Notes: a model not told the origin generated them from the sequence alone. Shown: positions 43,596 through 51,767, counted from the first letter of the stretch. The stretch is 64,000 bases of DNA from JADZEM01 sp046328125 (GCA_046328125.1 JAXLXF010000015.1:93373-157372), one strand, 5' to 3'. A program made the numbers and translations.

Positions 43596-43782
43596 CGCTG
43601 AACCTCCTCACCGCGCCCCCGGAACGGACGGCGTTCTCCTCACGGTTGCCCAGGCCGTCTTCGTTAGGGCGCGGCATCTCCACGATACGCCTGCCTGTCA
43701 AGGGTGTCCTGGTCGAGCCGCTCGGGAGGAGCGAGATGTGAGCTGTGACGAGCAACGGAGCAGTGGACCCGGCTGGCCGCGC

Positions 43783-44952
43783 TCAGATCCGGGCACCTGC
43801 GAGCGGCTCGAGGCCGAAGGCGATCCGTCCGTACTGCTCGGCGTGCTCGTCCCAGCGGAGACCGACGTGGTGGGATGCCGCCACGACGTCGCGGTGGAAG
43901 CGCTGGAGCGGATGAGAGTCACGGACCGCGTTGCCACTGCTGCCCTCGAACAGGCGGGTGACCGCGCGGACGGCGAGATTGACGACGAAGCTGCTGTCGC
44001 GGCGGGCGCGGGCGCGATCCTGCAAGGTAGGCGTCTCGCCCCGCGTGGCCCGGCAGAGTACGTCTCGGTAGCTCTGGCGCATCAGCGTGTGCGCGGCGTC
44101 GGCCTCGGCGGACGCTTCGGCCAGGCGCAGCTGGCTGACGACTGACTGCGCACCAGTGGTGCCGTCCGGACGCTTGCGCGCACCCGCCTCGTGGGCGAAC
44201 AGCTCGACCGCGCCGGCCGCCATCCCGACGATTGGCGAGACCAGCGTCATCGGCATGATCGAATACAGCGGCACGCGGTAGCTCGGCCGGCCGTGCAGCG
44301 CCCAGCCGTCCGAAACACCCTCGGTCAGCTTCGCGATCGGGACCGCGCGGTGGCTCGGGACGAACGCGTCGTCAATGGTGAGATCTTTGCTGCCGGTGCC
44401 GCGCATGCCAGAGACGAACCAGGTGTCCACGATGGCGACCGAGGACATCGGGACCAGGAAGAAGTGCGGGCCGGTCGGCGTGAGGCCGCCGACGATGGCC
44501 CAGCTCGCAACGTCGCAGCCGCTCGCGAAGCCCCAGTGGCCGGAGACTCGAAAGCCGCCAGGCACGACCTCGACGTGCGACCTGTCTGGCGCCAGCGAGC
44601 TGGCGGCGAACGGCTCTGACGATGACGAGAAGTACTCTTCCTGGCCCTCCTCGGGCCACTGGCCGATCAGCCAGGTGGCATTGCTCAGAATGGAGTAGCA
44701 CCAGGCGGCCGAGCCGCAGCCGCGCCCCAGCTCGGCAGCGACCTCGTACATCGCGTCGATCTCCAGGCCGTTGCCGCCGTGGCGGATCGGCGTCGCGATG
44801 CGCGTCAGGCCGGCATCGACGAAGTCGGCGAGGGTCTCCTCGGGCAGACGCCGATGCTGCTCGGTGCGCTCGGCGCGCTCCCGCAGGCGTGGGACAAGCG
44901 CGCTCGCCCGGCTGACGAGCTCGTCGCGCGTGATGGGCATCTCCGCGATCAT
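43783..44952 (-). CDS. Acyl-CoA dehydrogenase-like flavin-dependent monooxygenase
   Basis: This 389-residue protein has the acyl-CoA dehydrogenase fold and resembles flavin-dependent hydroxylases of the HsaA/DszC/4-hydroxyphenylacetate class. It has a helical N-terminus, GRGCGSAAWCYSILSNATWLIGQ near 73-95, the beta domain with VSGHWGFASGCDVASWAIVGG near 132-152, then the GTGSKDLTIDDAFVPSHR signature near 180-197. The C-terminal helical domain includes HPLQRFHRDVVAASHHVGL. It lacks an obvious acyl-CoA catalytic Glu context, which favours oxygenase over dehydrogenase. The ATG at 44952 has GGGGAGG about 8 nt upstream; the longer open frame is not supported. No reductase component is nearby. Confidence 0.83.
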   Translation of the reverse strand: MIAEMPITRDELVSRASALVPRLRERAERTEQHRRLPEETLADFVDAGLTRIATPIRHGGNGLEIDAMYEVAAELGRGCGSAAWCYSILSNATWLIGQWPEEGQEEYFSSSSEPFAASSLAPDRSHVEVVPGGFRVSGHWGFASGCDVASWAIVGGLTPTGPHFFLVPMSSVAIVDTWFVSGMRGTGSKDLTIDDAFVPSHRAVPIAKLTEGVSDGWALHGRPSYRVPLYSIMPMTLVSPIVGMAAGAVELFAHEAGARKRPDGTTGAQSVVSQLRLAEASAEADAAHTLMRQSYRDVLCRATRGETPTLQDRARARRDSSFVVNLAVRAVTRLFEGSSGNAVRDSHPLQRFHRDVVAASHHVGLRWDEHAEQYGRIAFGLEPLAGARI

Positions 44953-45095
44953 GGCCCGTACCTCCCCGAGGGCCGTCCCGTCGCGGTACCCGTGTCGGCG
45001 GGATCGGCCAGTGAGGTCAGCGTACGGTATGACCGGGCCTTCGGGCTGTGACGCGTCGCACACTTCCCGGGTCAAAAGGGGACGGGCCACGCAGC

Positions 45096-45130
45096 TCTCC
45101 CACATCTCCTCAACGGAGGGATGTGGGAGA
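45096..45130 (-). terminator. Hairpin downstream of the thioredoxin-like gene
   Basis: TCTCCCACAT (45096-45105) and ATGTGGGAGA (45121-45130) pair perfectly over 10 bp, with a short inner stem. It begins 9 nt after the stop of the minus-strand thioredoxin-like gene. No U-tract follows directly; a TTTT lies about 20 nt beyond. Confidence 0.5.
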
Positions 45131-45139
45131 TCTCAGGTG

Positions 45140-45817
45140 CTAGACGACCCCAAGGACGAGCTTGCGGTGCAGCGCGCTCACGATCTCGTCAACCGTCGCC
45201 GAGGCCCAGATCCGCCAGAACGGGGAGCGCTGGAGCTCGCCGAAGAGGCGGTCGGCACGGGCGCGAGTCTCGGCCGGCGTTTCGCCGGGCTTCGGGGCGC
45301 GGATGTTCTGCACCACGACTCGCTCTTTGTCATAGAGAGCCGCGTACTCGGTGAAGTGGTAGAGGTACTCGAAGTCGGCGGTGTAGAACGCGCAGACCGG
45401 GATCGAGCGGTAGGCGCCGCTGCCCTTGCGGTTGAGGAACGGCGCCATGACGTCAGGATCGCTGGCCGGCACGTCGTACTTGTCGCCGTCGCGCAGGAAG
45501 ATGCGGAGCTCCATGCCGGAGACGTCGGCGATCCGGGCGAAGACCGGCACCTCGCGGCGGCAGTCGGACGACCATTCTTCCGAGACGACGAGCATTTTCG
45601 CCGGACCGCCCGGCAGGGCCACGAGCCACTTCAACGCCGCTTCCTGGTCGGCGGTAAACTGGGTGTTCTCGAATGACTCGCGCAAGAACGCGCTGAAGTC
45701 GGCGCGTGGGCCGTTGGCGTACTCTCGTCGAAGGTTCTCGGGCGTGCCAACGTAGGCGACGTACTGGTCGAAGGTCATGCCTCTGGCGAAGTCGGCGGCG
45801 CTAATCGAGCTTGGCAT
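45140..45817 (-). CDS. Thioredoxin-like protein lacking the first active-site Cys
   Basis: This 225-residue protein has a helical N-terminal part and a thioredoxin-like fold from about residue 70. The active-site region reads EEWSSDCRREVP near 82-93, where related thioredoxin-like proteins have W-C-x-D-C; only the second Cys remains. The cis-Pro equivalent lies in SIPVCAFY near 138-145. It may act as a monothiol or non-redox protein. The ATG at 45817 is chosen because the long upstream frame is Arg-rich shadow-like sequence. A hairpin follows its stop, and a tiny membrane-type protein gene lies 38 nt upstream. Confidence 0.75.
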   Translation of the reverse strand: MPSSISAADFARGMTFDQYVAYVGTPENLRREYANGPRADFSAFLRESFENTQFTADQEAALKWLVALPGGPAKMLVVSEEWSSDCRREVPVFARIADVSGMELRIFLRDGDKYDVPASDPDVMAPFLNRKGSGAYRSIPVCAFYTADFEYLYHFTEYAALYDKERVVVQNIRAPKPGETPAETRARADRLFGELQRSPFWRIWASATVDEIVSALHRKLVLGVV

Positions 45818-45855
45818 ACCTGCCAGTGTAGCGCCGCTGTCAAGCAGCGTCGAGG

Positions 45856-45987
45856 TCACGAGTCGGCGAATGGATCTGTCGGCTCGTCGCCTGGCAGCGG
45901 GCCGTGTGGATCGTAGAACCAGTGGCTCAGCAGGTTGAGGATGGTCGTCGCGACGAGCTCGACGATGAGTCCCAGCAGCGCTCCCAT
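45856..45987 (-). CDS. 43-residue membrane microprotein
   Basis: The frame starts ATG after a strong AGGAGGAACGGAC ribosome-binding site. It encodes an N-terminal hydrophobic helix GALLGLIVELVATTILNLL, then SHWFYDPHGPLPGDEPTDPF. The arrangement VEL-hydrophobic-WxYDP is shared with the microprotein at 46691-46834, so the two look paralogous. Probably a single-pass membrane peptide with an acidic tail. The function is unknown. It lies 38 nt upstream of the thioredoxin-like gene. Confidence 0.6.
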   Translation of the reverse strand: MGALLGLIVELVATTILNLLSHWFYDPHGPLPGDEPTDPFADS

Positions 45988-46001
45988 GTCCGTTCCTCCT
46001 G

Positions 46002-46024
46002 CCGCCGAGGAAGGGCCTCGGCGG
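46002..46024 (-). promoter_or_regulatory. Hairpin in the leader of the 43-residue microprotein gene
   Basis: CCGCCGAGG and CCTCGGCGG form a perfect 9-bp stem with a 5-nt loop, directly upstream of the AGGAGG of the microprotein gene. It could stabilise or occlude the ribosome-binding site, or be the terminator of upstream genes; no T-run is present. Confidence 0.4.
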
Positions 46025-46219
46025 GCGTCCTCTACGAGTAACGGTACGCTTCGAATCCGTGGCGTCCTGTCCTCTGAACGGCACGGCGGTTGTCAGGATG
46101 GCAACAGGCGCGGCGAGCGGCGCCCTGGACGAACGGCGCGAGGGAAGACATGGGTACGGTGCGCATTCGGCTGGCGCACCCAGGGGGCAGTAGCGCGGAC
46201 AGCCGAGGAGAGGAGAAGG

Positions 46220-46456
46220 TCAGCTGGGGCCGAGGTACTCGAAGCGGGCCACCGAGCGTCCGTCCACCGTGACGTTCTCGTTGAACATCGTGTACGGCCG
46301 CACGAACCAGGGGTCCGGGCCGTACTCATCGCGCAAAGACGGGATGTCGTAGAGCGCCCGATAGAGAACCAGCTTCTCGTTCGACTCGGTGTGCATGACC
46401 ACGCCGAGCACTTCGTACTCCTGGCCCTTGTAGTGTCGGTAGCGGCCGAGCTTCAC
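46220..46456 (-). CDS. DUF1653-domain protein
   Basis: This 78-residue protein matches the DUF1653 pattern over its whole length: KLGRYRHYKGQEYEVLGVV at the start, MHTESNEKLVLYRALY in the middle, and WFVRPYTMF-x-ENVTVDG-RSVARFEYL at the end. The fold is a small beta-rich domain of unknown function. The GTG at 46456 with GGAG about 8 nt upstream is the start; the longer open frame above it is not family-like. It lies downstream of two microprotein genes on the same strand. Confidence 0.82.
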   Translation of the reverse strand: MKLGRYRHYKGQEYEVLGVVMHTESNEKLVLYRALYDIPSLRDEYGPDPWFVRPYTMFNENVTVDGRSVARFEYLGPS

Positions 46457-46529
46457 CGGCTGGGCTCCACGAATGTGGTGGGGCGGAATGCGGTGTCCAG
46501 CGCCCTGTGATTGTGGCGACCCGTCGAGG

Positions 46530-46664
46530 TCAGGTGCCAGACCCAGCAGGGTCGTTCTGGTCGGTATCAGGCTCTGGAAGAGCGAGGTCTTCCCACCAGT
46601 CGACGATGGGATCGATGAGTATGTCGGCAACCACCGCGGCAAGGCCCTGGATGAGGTCGTCCAC
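46530..46664 (-). CDS. 44-residue acidic microprotein
   Basis: A GTG start with GGAG about 9 nt upstream opens a frame encoding a hydrophobic helix DDLIQGLAAVVADILIDPIV, then DWWEDLALPEPDTDQNDP. It resembles the flanking microproteins in layout: a hydrophobic helix, aromatic residues at the helix end, and an acidic Pro/Asp tail. It is less clearly paralogous. The function is unknown. Confidence 0.45.
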   Translation of the reverse strand: MDDLIQGLAAVVADILIDPIVDWWEDLALPEPDTDQNDPAGSGT

Positions 46665-46690
46665 GTCCTTCGTCTCCGGCCGATGTCCGT

Positions 46691-46834
46691 CTACTGGACA
46701 GCCGCGGCTGACGCCTGCAGCTGGCGATTCGGGCGGATGAGCTGTCGAGCGTCCGGGTCGTACACCCACCGATGGACGGCGTACAGCACGATCGCGACGA
46801 AGAGCTCGACGACGAGTCGGGGCATCGCAAGCAT
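46691..46834 (-). CDS. 47-residue membrane microprotein
   Basis: The ATG is preceded by AAAGGTG at about 6 nt and opens a frame encoding MLAMPRLVVELFVAIVLYAV followed by HRWVYDPDARQLIRPNRQ. The hydrophobic helix and the WVYDP motif align with VEL-helix-WFYDP of the 43-residue protein at 45856-45987, suggesting duplication. It ends 26 nt before the 44-residue microprotein. Probably single-pass, with the basic tail in the cytoplasm if the helix is oriented by the positive-inside rule. Confidence 0.55.
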   Translation of the reverse strand: MLAMPRLVVELFVAIVLYAVHRWVYDPDARQLIRPNRQLQASAAAVQ

Positions 46835-47109
46835 CTCTGCACCTTTCCGGGCCGGGGCTGTCTGCTCGGCCCGCTTCTGTCACCCAGCGTACGGCACTTT
46901 GTGCGGCGCGCCTGTGCCGCGCACAGCAGCCGCAACGTTCGCTCGGGAACAGGTGCACGGACCAGTGGGCAGATGTGGGATAGGTGGCAGCGCGGGCGTC
47001 GCCCGGCCTAAGCTGTGTCGCTCGGCGTGAGCGCTCCTGCCCACCTCCTCACCTGCCATGACGGCGCCGGGAGCGCGTAGGGCGATCTCTTGGGAAAGGA
47101 CCCCAGACG

Positions 47110-47919
47110 ATGCGTGCGAATCACCTCCGAACCCTCCTGAACGACGGCAAGCCGACCTTCGGCACCCGCGTCCAGAGCTCGTGGCCGACGGCGACCGAGA
47201 TCGTCGGGCGGAGCGGCCAGTTCGACTACGTCGAATTCCTGGCTGAGTATGCCCCGTACGACCTGTACGCCCTCGACAACATGGGCCGCGCGATCGAGCT
47301 GTACTCCAACTTCAGCGGCATGATCAAAATGGAGCAGTCGGCGCAGTGGCACCTGGCGGTGCGGGCGATGTCGGCTGGCATTCAGAACCTGCTGTTCACC
47401 GACGTGCGCAGCGCCGCCGATGCCGAGGCGATCGTGCGGCTGGTCCGCCCCGAAGGCCCTGGCAACAACTACACCCACGGCATGGCCGGTGGCCGCATTC
47501 AGGTCAGCAGCCAGGCCGACTACGTCCAGTACTACAACGACGCCGTGATCGTGATCATGATCGAGAAGAGCGGCGGCGTGGAGAACCTGAAGGAGATCCT
47601 GAAGGTTCCGGGCATCGACATGGTCCAGTTCGGGCCGTCCGACTACGGCCTGAGCATCGGGAAGCCGGGCCGCGGCTACGCCACCGGCCTCCATCCCGAC
47701 GTGATCTCGGCGCGTGAGTACACGATGAAGACGTGCGTGGACATGGGCGTCCGGCCGCGCGCCGAGATCAACAGTGCGAAGGAAGTTGAGTACTACTCCA
47801 AGTTCGGGGTCAAGGACTACAACCTGTCCACGGACGTGGCGATCCTGCGCGCGTTCTACGACAAGGAGGGCAGCGCCCTGCGCGAGGCCGTCGAGGCGGT
47901 CCAGGCCGTCACCGCCTGA
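47110..47919 (+). CDS. HpcH/HpaI-family aldolase
   Basis: This is a 269-residue class II pyruvate-type aldolase of the HpcH/HpaI superfamily (relatives include 4-hydroxy-2-oxoheptanedioate and 2-dehydro-3-deoxyglucarate aldolases). The barrel carries IVIMIEKSGGVENLKEIL near 155-172 with the metal-binding Glu and PGIDMVQFGPSDYGLSIG near 176-193 with the Asp ligand. Several usual Arg/His residues at the N-terminal active site (FDYVEFLAEY) differ from HpaI, so substrate is uncertain. AAAGGA lies upstream of the ATG. The gene stands alone and is followed by a 12-bp hairpin. Confidence 0.84.
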   Translation: MRANHLRTLLNDGKPTFGTRVQSSWPTATEIVGRSGQFDYVEFLAEYAPYDLYALDNMGRAIELYSNFSGMIKMEQSAQWHLAVRAMSAGIQNLLFTDVRSAADAEAIVRLVRPEGPGNNYTHGMAGGRIQVSSQADYVQYYNDAVIVIMIEKSGGVENLKEILKVPGIDMVQFGPSDYGLSIGKPGRGYATGLHPDVISAREYTMKTCVDMGVRPRAEINSAKEVEYYSKFGVKDYNLSTDVAILRAFYDKEGSALREAVEAVQAVTA

Positions 47920-47956
47920 GCGTCCGGGCCGACGCCCGCGTCCGATTCACTGCTAT

Positions 47957-47996
47957 GCGAGGCTCCCGTGTCCTGGATGGGGCGCGGGAGCCTCGC
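47957..47996 (+). terminator. 12-bp hairpin after the aldolase gene
   Basis: GCGAGGCTCCCG and CGGGAGCCTCGC are exact complements across a 16-nt loop, 37 nt after the aldolase stop. A GC-rich stem without a U-tract fits a weak or Rho-assisted terminator. Confidence 0.5.
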
Positions 47997-48111
47997 CGCG
48001 TTGTGCGCCGGGATGGTGGCGGAGCCGAGCTGCTGGGTCGGCGCCGGCGAAGATGCCGCGTGAGCCGACCGTCGTGACGGCTCAGGGTGCCGACAGGCCC
48101 GGTCAGGCGAT

Positions 48112-48141
48112 ATCGTGTGACGGCGGCGTGCAGCACACGAT
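48112..48141. repeat. 8-bp inverted repeat upstream of the lactonase-like gene
   Basis: ATCGTGTG and CACACGAT are separated by 14 nt, 50 nt upstream of the lactonase-like ATG. It may be an operator or chance; the rest of the 272-nt intergenic region holds the hairpin at 47957-47996 and no further coding sequence. Confidence 0.3.
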
Positions 48142-48191
48142 CGAGGCTCGCTGGCCCGCGCCGCGAGCCAATCGAAGGGGTGAGAGAACCG

Positions 48192-49280
48192 ATGGCAACC
48201 GAGCAGGCGGCTTCCGGACCGCTGGTGGTCTACTTCGGCAGCAGCAATCGCGGCAAGGGCATCGAGATCTTCGAGCTGGACCGGCAGAGCGGCCGGCTCT
48301 CGAAGCGCGGCGAGACGGTCATCGCCGGGCGGGGCTGGCTCGAGCTGAGCCCGAACGGACGCTACCTGTACGCGGCGACCGACCCGGACCGGATCGCGAG
48401 CTTCGCGGTGGACCAGCAGAGCGGCTCGCTGACGCCGCTGAACGACTCGCCGACCGGCACGGCCAGCGTGTCTCACATCAGCGTCGATCCGACCGGACGT
48501 TTCGTGGTCGGCGCGAGCTACAGCGGCGGCGCGGTCTGCGTCGTCTCGGTCAACGACGACGGCAGCCTGGGCGGCCCGACCGACGTGGTGAAGCACTCTG
48601 GCGAGGTGCCGGGGCCGCACCCGGACCAGACCCAGGCGAAGGCGCACCAGTGCCCGTTCGACCCGTCCGGTCGCTGGGTCACGGTCAACGATCTCGGATT
48701 GGACCGCACCTACGCCTACCGGCTAGACACCGCGAGCGGGAAGCTGATCGCCAATGCGCCGGGCTACGTCCAGTACGCGCGAGGGCGAGGGCCGCGCCAC
48801 GTCGCGTTCCACCCTGGCAACCGCTTCGCCTACGTCATCAACGAGCTGAGCTCGGAGTTGACCGCGCTGCGCTGGGACCCGGCCTACGGCACGTTCGAGG
48901 AGCTCCAGTGCGAGTCGTCTTTGCCCTCGGGCTGGACCGGCCGCAAGTGGTCGGCTCAGGTCGTCGTCCACCCGAACGGCCGGTTCGTCTACGCCTCCAA
49001 CCGTGGCTCTGGCGGGGACTCGGATGACATCGCGGTCTTCGCCATCGACCAGTCAAGCGGGCGAATCTCGCTGGCCGGCCACGCCGAGACGCTTGGGAAG
49101 GTGGCCCGCAACTTCACCATCGACCGGTCAGGCCAGTTCCTGATCTGCGTCAACCAGGACAGCGACAACGCGGTGGTGTACACGATCGACCAGAACACCG
49201 GAGCGTTGACGCCGACCGGTCAGCAGGTGGACGTCACCAACGCGGTCTGCACCCTGTTTGCGCCGTCCGTCGGGGCGTAG
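48192..49280 (+). CDS. Lactonase-like seven-bladed beta-propeller protein (Pgl/YbhE type)
   Basis: This 362-residue cytoplasmic protein has repeated blades with the family pattern hydrophobic-DxxGRFVxGASYxxG and HPNGRFVYASNRGSG. It resembles 6-phosphogluconolactonase of the YbhE family (PF10282). Blade signatures are LSPNGRYLYAA, VDPTGRFVVGA, FDPSGRWVTVND, FHPGNRFAYVINE and VHPNGRFVYASN. Possible role: hydrolysis of 6-phosphogluconolactone or another sugar lactone; many family members have other substrates. AAGGGG precedes the ATG at 48192. The longer open frame is not propeller-like. It lies 272 nt downstream of the aldolase gene; both could serve sugar-acid metabolism. Confidence 0.86.
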   Translation: MATEQAASGPLVVYFGSSNRGKGIEIFELDRQSGRLSKRGETVIAGRGWLELSPNGRYLYAATDPDRIASFAVDQQSGSLTPLNDSPTGTASVSHISVDPTGRFVVGASYSGGAVCVVSVNDDGSLGGPTDVVKHSGEVPGPHPDQTQAKAHQCPFDPSGRWVTVNDLGLDRTYAYRLDTASGKLIANAPGYVQYARGRGPRHVAFHPGNRFAYVINELSSELTALRWDPAYGTFEELQCESSLPSGWTGRKWSAQVVVHPNGRFVYASNRGSGGDSDDIAVFAIDQSSGRISLAGHAETLGKVARNFTIDRSGQFLICVNQDSDNAVVYTIDQNTGALTPTGQQVDVTNAVCTLFAPSVGA

Positions 49281-49384
49281 AACAGCGTTGTAAGAATCTG
49301 GTCCGCGCACTGCTACGGCGACTGCGCCTGGCTGCTCCATCACCGCCTCGCCGCTCCGTCACCAATGACGTCGCCACGCCTTCC

Positions 49385-49490
49385 TTGTCATCCCGACGGA
49401 GCCTCAGCGACCGAGGGATCTCATGTTGCCCTACTCCGGGTCATGAGATCCCTCCCTGCGCTCGTTCCTCGCTCCGGTTCGGGATGACAA
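49385..49490. repeat. 106-bp imperfect palindrome, probable dispersed intergenic repeat
   Basis: The outer arms TTGTCATCCCGA (49385-49396) and TCGGGATGACAA (49479-49490) and the inner arms GAGGGATCTCATG (49413-49425) and CATGAGATCCCTC (49442-49454) are exact reverse complements. Unpaired parts between them are GC-rich. The TGTCATCCC/GGGATGACA ends with GGATCTCATG cores resemble a family of non-coding repeats seen in many bacterial genomes. The whole 263-nt gap between the lactonase-like and nitroreductase genes contains little else. Confidence 0.75.
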
Positions 49491-49543
49491 ACGGAGCACG
49501 GCTCGAGCTTCCTGCACTTCGCTGCAAGAGGCAGCGCGCTCGA

Positions 49544-50194
49544 TCAACCGGTGAGCGGGTTGCCCCAGGTGTCCATGTAGGTAACCTCGGAGACCGGGCG
49601 CCGGCGGAGCGGTCCGAACCTGTCAACGGGGTAGCCCAGCGGCACCAGCGCGTAGGTGTCCTGGTCGTCTGGGATGCCGAGCGCGGCCTTGAGCTCGTCC
49701 TCGTGGAGCAGGTGGACGGTGGTCAGGCAGCCGCCCAGGCCGCTCGCGCGAGCGGCCAGAAGCAGATTCTGGACGGCCGGGTAGATCGACGAGCCGCGCG
49801 TCCAGGCCCGCATCCCGGACGGACTGGCGGACGAGCCGGCGGCCGGGTTGTCGCGGCAGAAGAGGACGAGAACGGGCGGCTCGGTGCCGAGATGCTCGGC
49901 AAGGTAGACGGCGCCGGCCATCATGCGCTGGCGTGACGGGTCGGTCTCCTGGGCCAGTCGCTCGGCCGGATAGAACTCGGAGAAGCCGCGTCGGTAGATC
50001 TCGCCGACCTGGCGGCGCTTCTCTGGGTCGCGGACCACGAACAGCCGCCAGCTCTGAGTGTTCGAGCCGCTGGGCGCCCAGGTGGCAGCCTCGAGGACGG
50101 AGCGGAGGAGGCCGTCCGGGATCGGGTCCGGTCGGAACCGCCGGATCGACCGGGTGGTGGACATGCCTTCGAGCAGGCCAATGATCTCGCTCAT
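49544..50194 (-). CDS. Nitroreductase family protein
   Basis: This is an FMN-dependent oxidoreductase of 216 residues. Typical features are the N-terminal STTRSIRRFRPDPIP with the FMN-phosphate-binding Arg residues near 12-26, EAATWAPSGSNTQSWRL near 35-51, and a C-terminal LGGCLTTVHLL and PLGYP near 151 and 188. It may reduce nitroaromatics, quinones or an iodotyrosine-like or F420-type substrate; the sequence does not tell. GGAGGAG lies about 4-9 nt before the ATG. It is downstream of the ThpR gene on the same strand after 77 nt. Confidence 0.88.
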   Translation of the reverse strand: MSEIIGLLEGMSTTRSIRRFRPDPIPDGLLRSVLEAATWAPSGSNTQSWRLFVVRDPEKRRQVGEIYRRGFSEFYPAERLAQETDPSRQRMMAGAVYLAEHLGTEPPVLVLFCRDNPAAGSSASPSGMRAWTRGSSIYPAVQNLLLAARASGLGGCLTTVHLLHEDELKAALGIPDDQDTYALVPLGYPVDRFGPLRRRPVSEVTYMDTWGNPLTG

Positions 50195-50271
50195 GGGCTC
50201 CTCCGTCTGGGACGATGGCCGCGCGGAACGGCGGCGACCGCCTGCTTGCAGGGACGGTGTCCGGGGCCGGG

Positions 50272-50832
50272 TTACGAGCCGAACCGGGCCGTGAAGATCG
50301 AATCGTAGCGAGGGCCGGTCTGCGAGATGGTGCTCTGGACGAGCGCGACCTCGTGCACGGTCAGCGATGGCGTCGAGCGAAGATCGGCGGGCGGGAGCGG
50401 TAGGATGCCGGCGCCCTTGCGCGGGCGGATCAGGGTGACGTGCGGGACTAGCGACTTCGCGTCGAACGCGATCGAACGGCGGGCTAACTCGACGTCCAGG
50501 TGGGTGCGGAACCGCTGGAGCGCCCCGGACGGGTCGTCAACCCCCGCCACGAGGGCGCCTCGCTCATGGCGGCCCAGCCGCAGCAGCTCCCGAAGTCGGA
50601 GCGCGAACGGCGCCACCTGTGCAGCCGCGTCCACGATGGCGGCGCCAATCGCCTGGACGGCGTCAGCAGGCTGATTCCCGAGGAACACGACCGTGACGTG
50701 GTACAGCTCGGGACGGACCAGCCGCCCGCTCGACCCGACCTGTTTGGCGGCCCGGGCAGCGGTGGCACTCAGACGCTCGGTCCAGATCGGGCCGACGTCC
50801 AGGCCGACGAAGAGGCGCAGCGCATCAGGCAT
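50272..50832 (-). CDS. thpR: RNA 2',3'-cyclic phosphodiesterase (ThpR/LigT type)
   Basis: This 186-residue member of the 2H phosphoesterase family has both catalytic HxTx motifs: YHVTVVFLG near 44-52 and VPHVTLIRPRK near 128-138. The N-terminus LRLFVGLDVGP is typical of ThpR (LigT). It hydrolyses 2',3'-cyclic phosphates in RNA; the physiological substrate is not settled. It begins 20 nt after the stop of the antibiotic-kinase-like gene and is probably cotranscribed with it. Confidence 0.87.
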   Translation of the reverse strand: MPDALRLFVGLDVGPIWTERLSATAARAAKQVGSSGRLVRPELYHVTVVFLGNQPADAVQAIGAAIVDAAAQVAPFALRLRELLRLGRHERGALVAGVDDPSGALQRFRTHLDVELARRSIAFDAKSLVPHVTLIRPRKGAGILPLPPADLRSTPSLTVHEVALVQSTISQTGPRYDSIFTARFGS

Positions 50833-50852
50833 CGCAGCTTCCGACTCGCCTA

Positions 50853-51767
50853 TCAGAGATCGAGGAGATTCTCGGCGGTCGCGACTGCCTTGCGCCAGTC
50901 GGTCCCGTCATTCTCTGCGCTCCAACAGGCCGACAGCACGGCGTGAACGATACCCCAGTCGCGCAGTCGGCTCCGGTCATATTGGAGCTCGTCGGCCAGG
51001 ATGTCGAGGCGGCGGGCCAGGACGGCGGGGCTCGCCGTGTCATCCTGGGGCCAGGGGTTCATCAGGAACGGCCCGACCTCGTAGCCGGGATCGCCCAGCA
51101 TCCCTTTCGGGTCGATGGCGAGCCAGGGCTCGCGGTCGGCGGAGAGGATGTTGTAGTGATGCAGGTCGGCGTGTAGGAGCACCAGACGGGGCGCCGTGGC
51201 GAGGAGCTCGGGGGCGAGGCGCTCGGCGTGCTCCAGGATGCGCTCCGGCAGCGGGCCGGGGCCGCCGTAGAACGCGCGATGGCGCTCGAAGGCGCGGAAC
51301 CACTCGGCCAGCGGCCGGAACTGGCGCAGTTCTGGGATCTCGGCGACCGGACGCCAGAATCGACGCATCACGCGGGCGCCGATACGGGTCGCTTCGTCGT
51401 CGTCGGAAGCGGACAGGTCCAGGAGCATCCGGCCGGGGCGCAATCGCTCCAGCAGCATGGCGTGTCGGGCCAGATCCGATTCGAATATGCGACAGGCGCC
51501 GTCGCCGGCGAGAAGCTGGAGCGTGCGAATCTCGCGGTCCAGCTCCTCGGCCCACGGCCCGACCTTGAGCACGGCTTCGGTGCCGTCCTTGCAACGGGCG
51601 CGGGCGACGTAGTTGAACGAGAGCTCGAACGGCTCGCCGAGGGTGATCTGCCAGCGTCTGCAGAGCTCCTGCACGAGCGATGGGAGCGTCTGAAGCCATG
51701 CCTCGCCCTCGGCCCCGAGACCGTGTCTGACGTTGCGGGCGAGCTGGTCGGACGGGAGGATCTCCAC
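50853..51767 (-). CDS. Aminoglycoside/hydroxyurea phosphotransferase-like kinase (APH(6)-type)
   Basis: This 304-residue protein resembles the streptomycin 6-kinase / hydroxyurea kinase family. Kinase features are the nucleotide-binding Lys in DGTEAVLKVG near 61-70, the catalytic loop LLHADLHHYNIL near 195-206 (Brenner-type HxDxxxxN) and AIDPKGMLGDPGYEVG near 216-231 with the metal-binding Asp. Chromosomal members often act on metabolites rather than drugs, so resistance should not be assumed. The GTG start lies 3 nt after the permease gene stop, at the end of an Opp/Dpp-type operon. Confidence 0.83.
   Translation of the reverse strand: MEILPSDQLARNVRHGLGAEGEAWLQTLPSLVQELCRRWQITLGEPFELSFNYVARARCKDGTEAVLKVGPWAEELDREIRTLQLLAGDGACRIFESDLARHAMLLERLRPGRMLLDLSASDDDEATRIGARVMRRFWRPVAEIPELRQFRPLAEWFRAFERHRAFYGGPGPLPERILEHAERLAPELLATAPRLVLLHADLHHYNILSADREPWLAIDPKGMLGDPGYEVGPFLMNPWPQDDTASPAVLARRLDILADELQYDRSRLRDWGIVHAVLSACWSAENDGTDWRKAVATAENLLDL

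Noticed and set aside
46050..46058. TTCGAATCC resembling a tRNA T-loop
   Set aside because: No acceptor stem, anticodon arm or D-arm can be fitted around it in either orientation.
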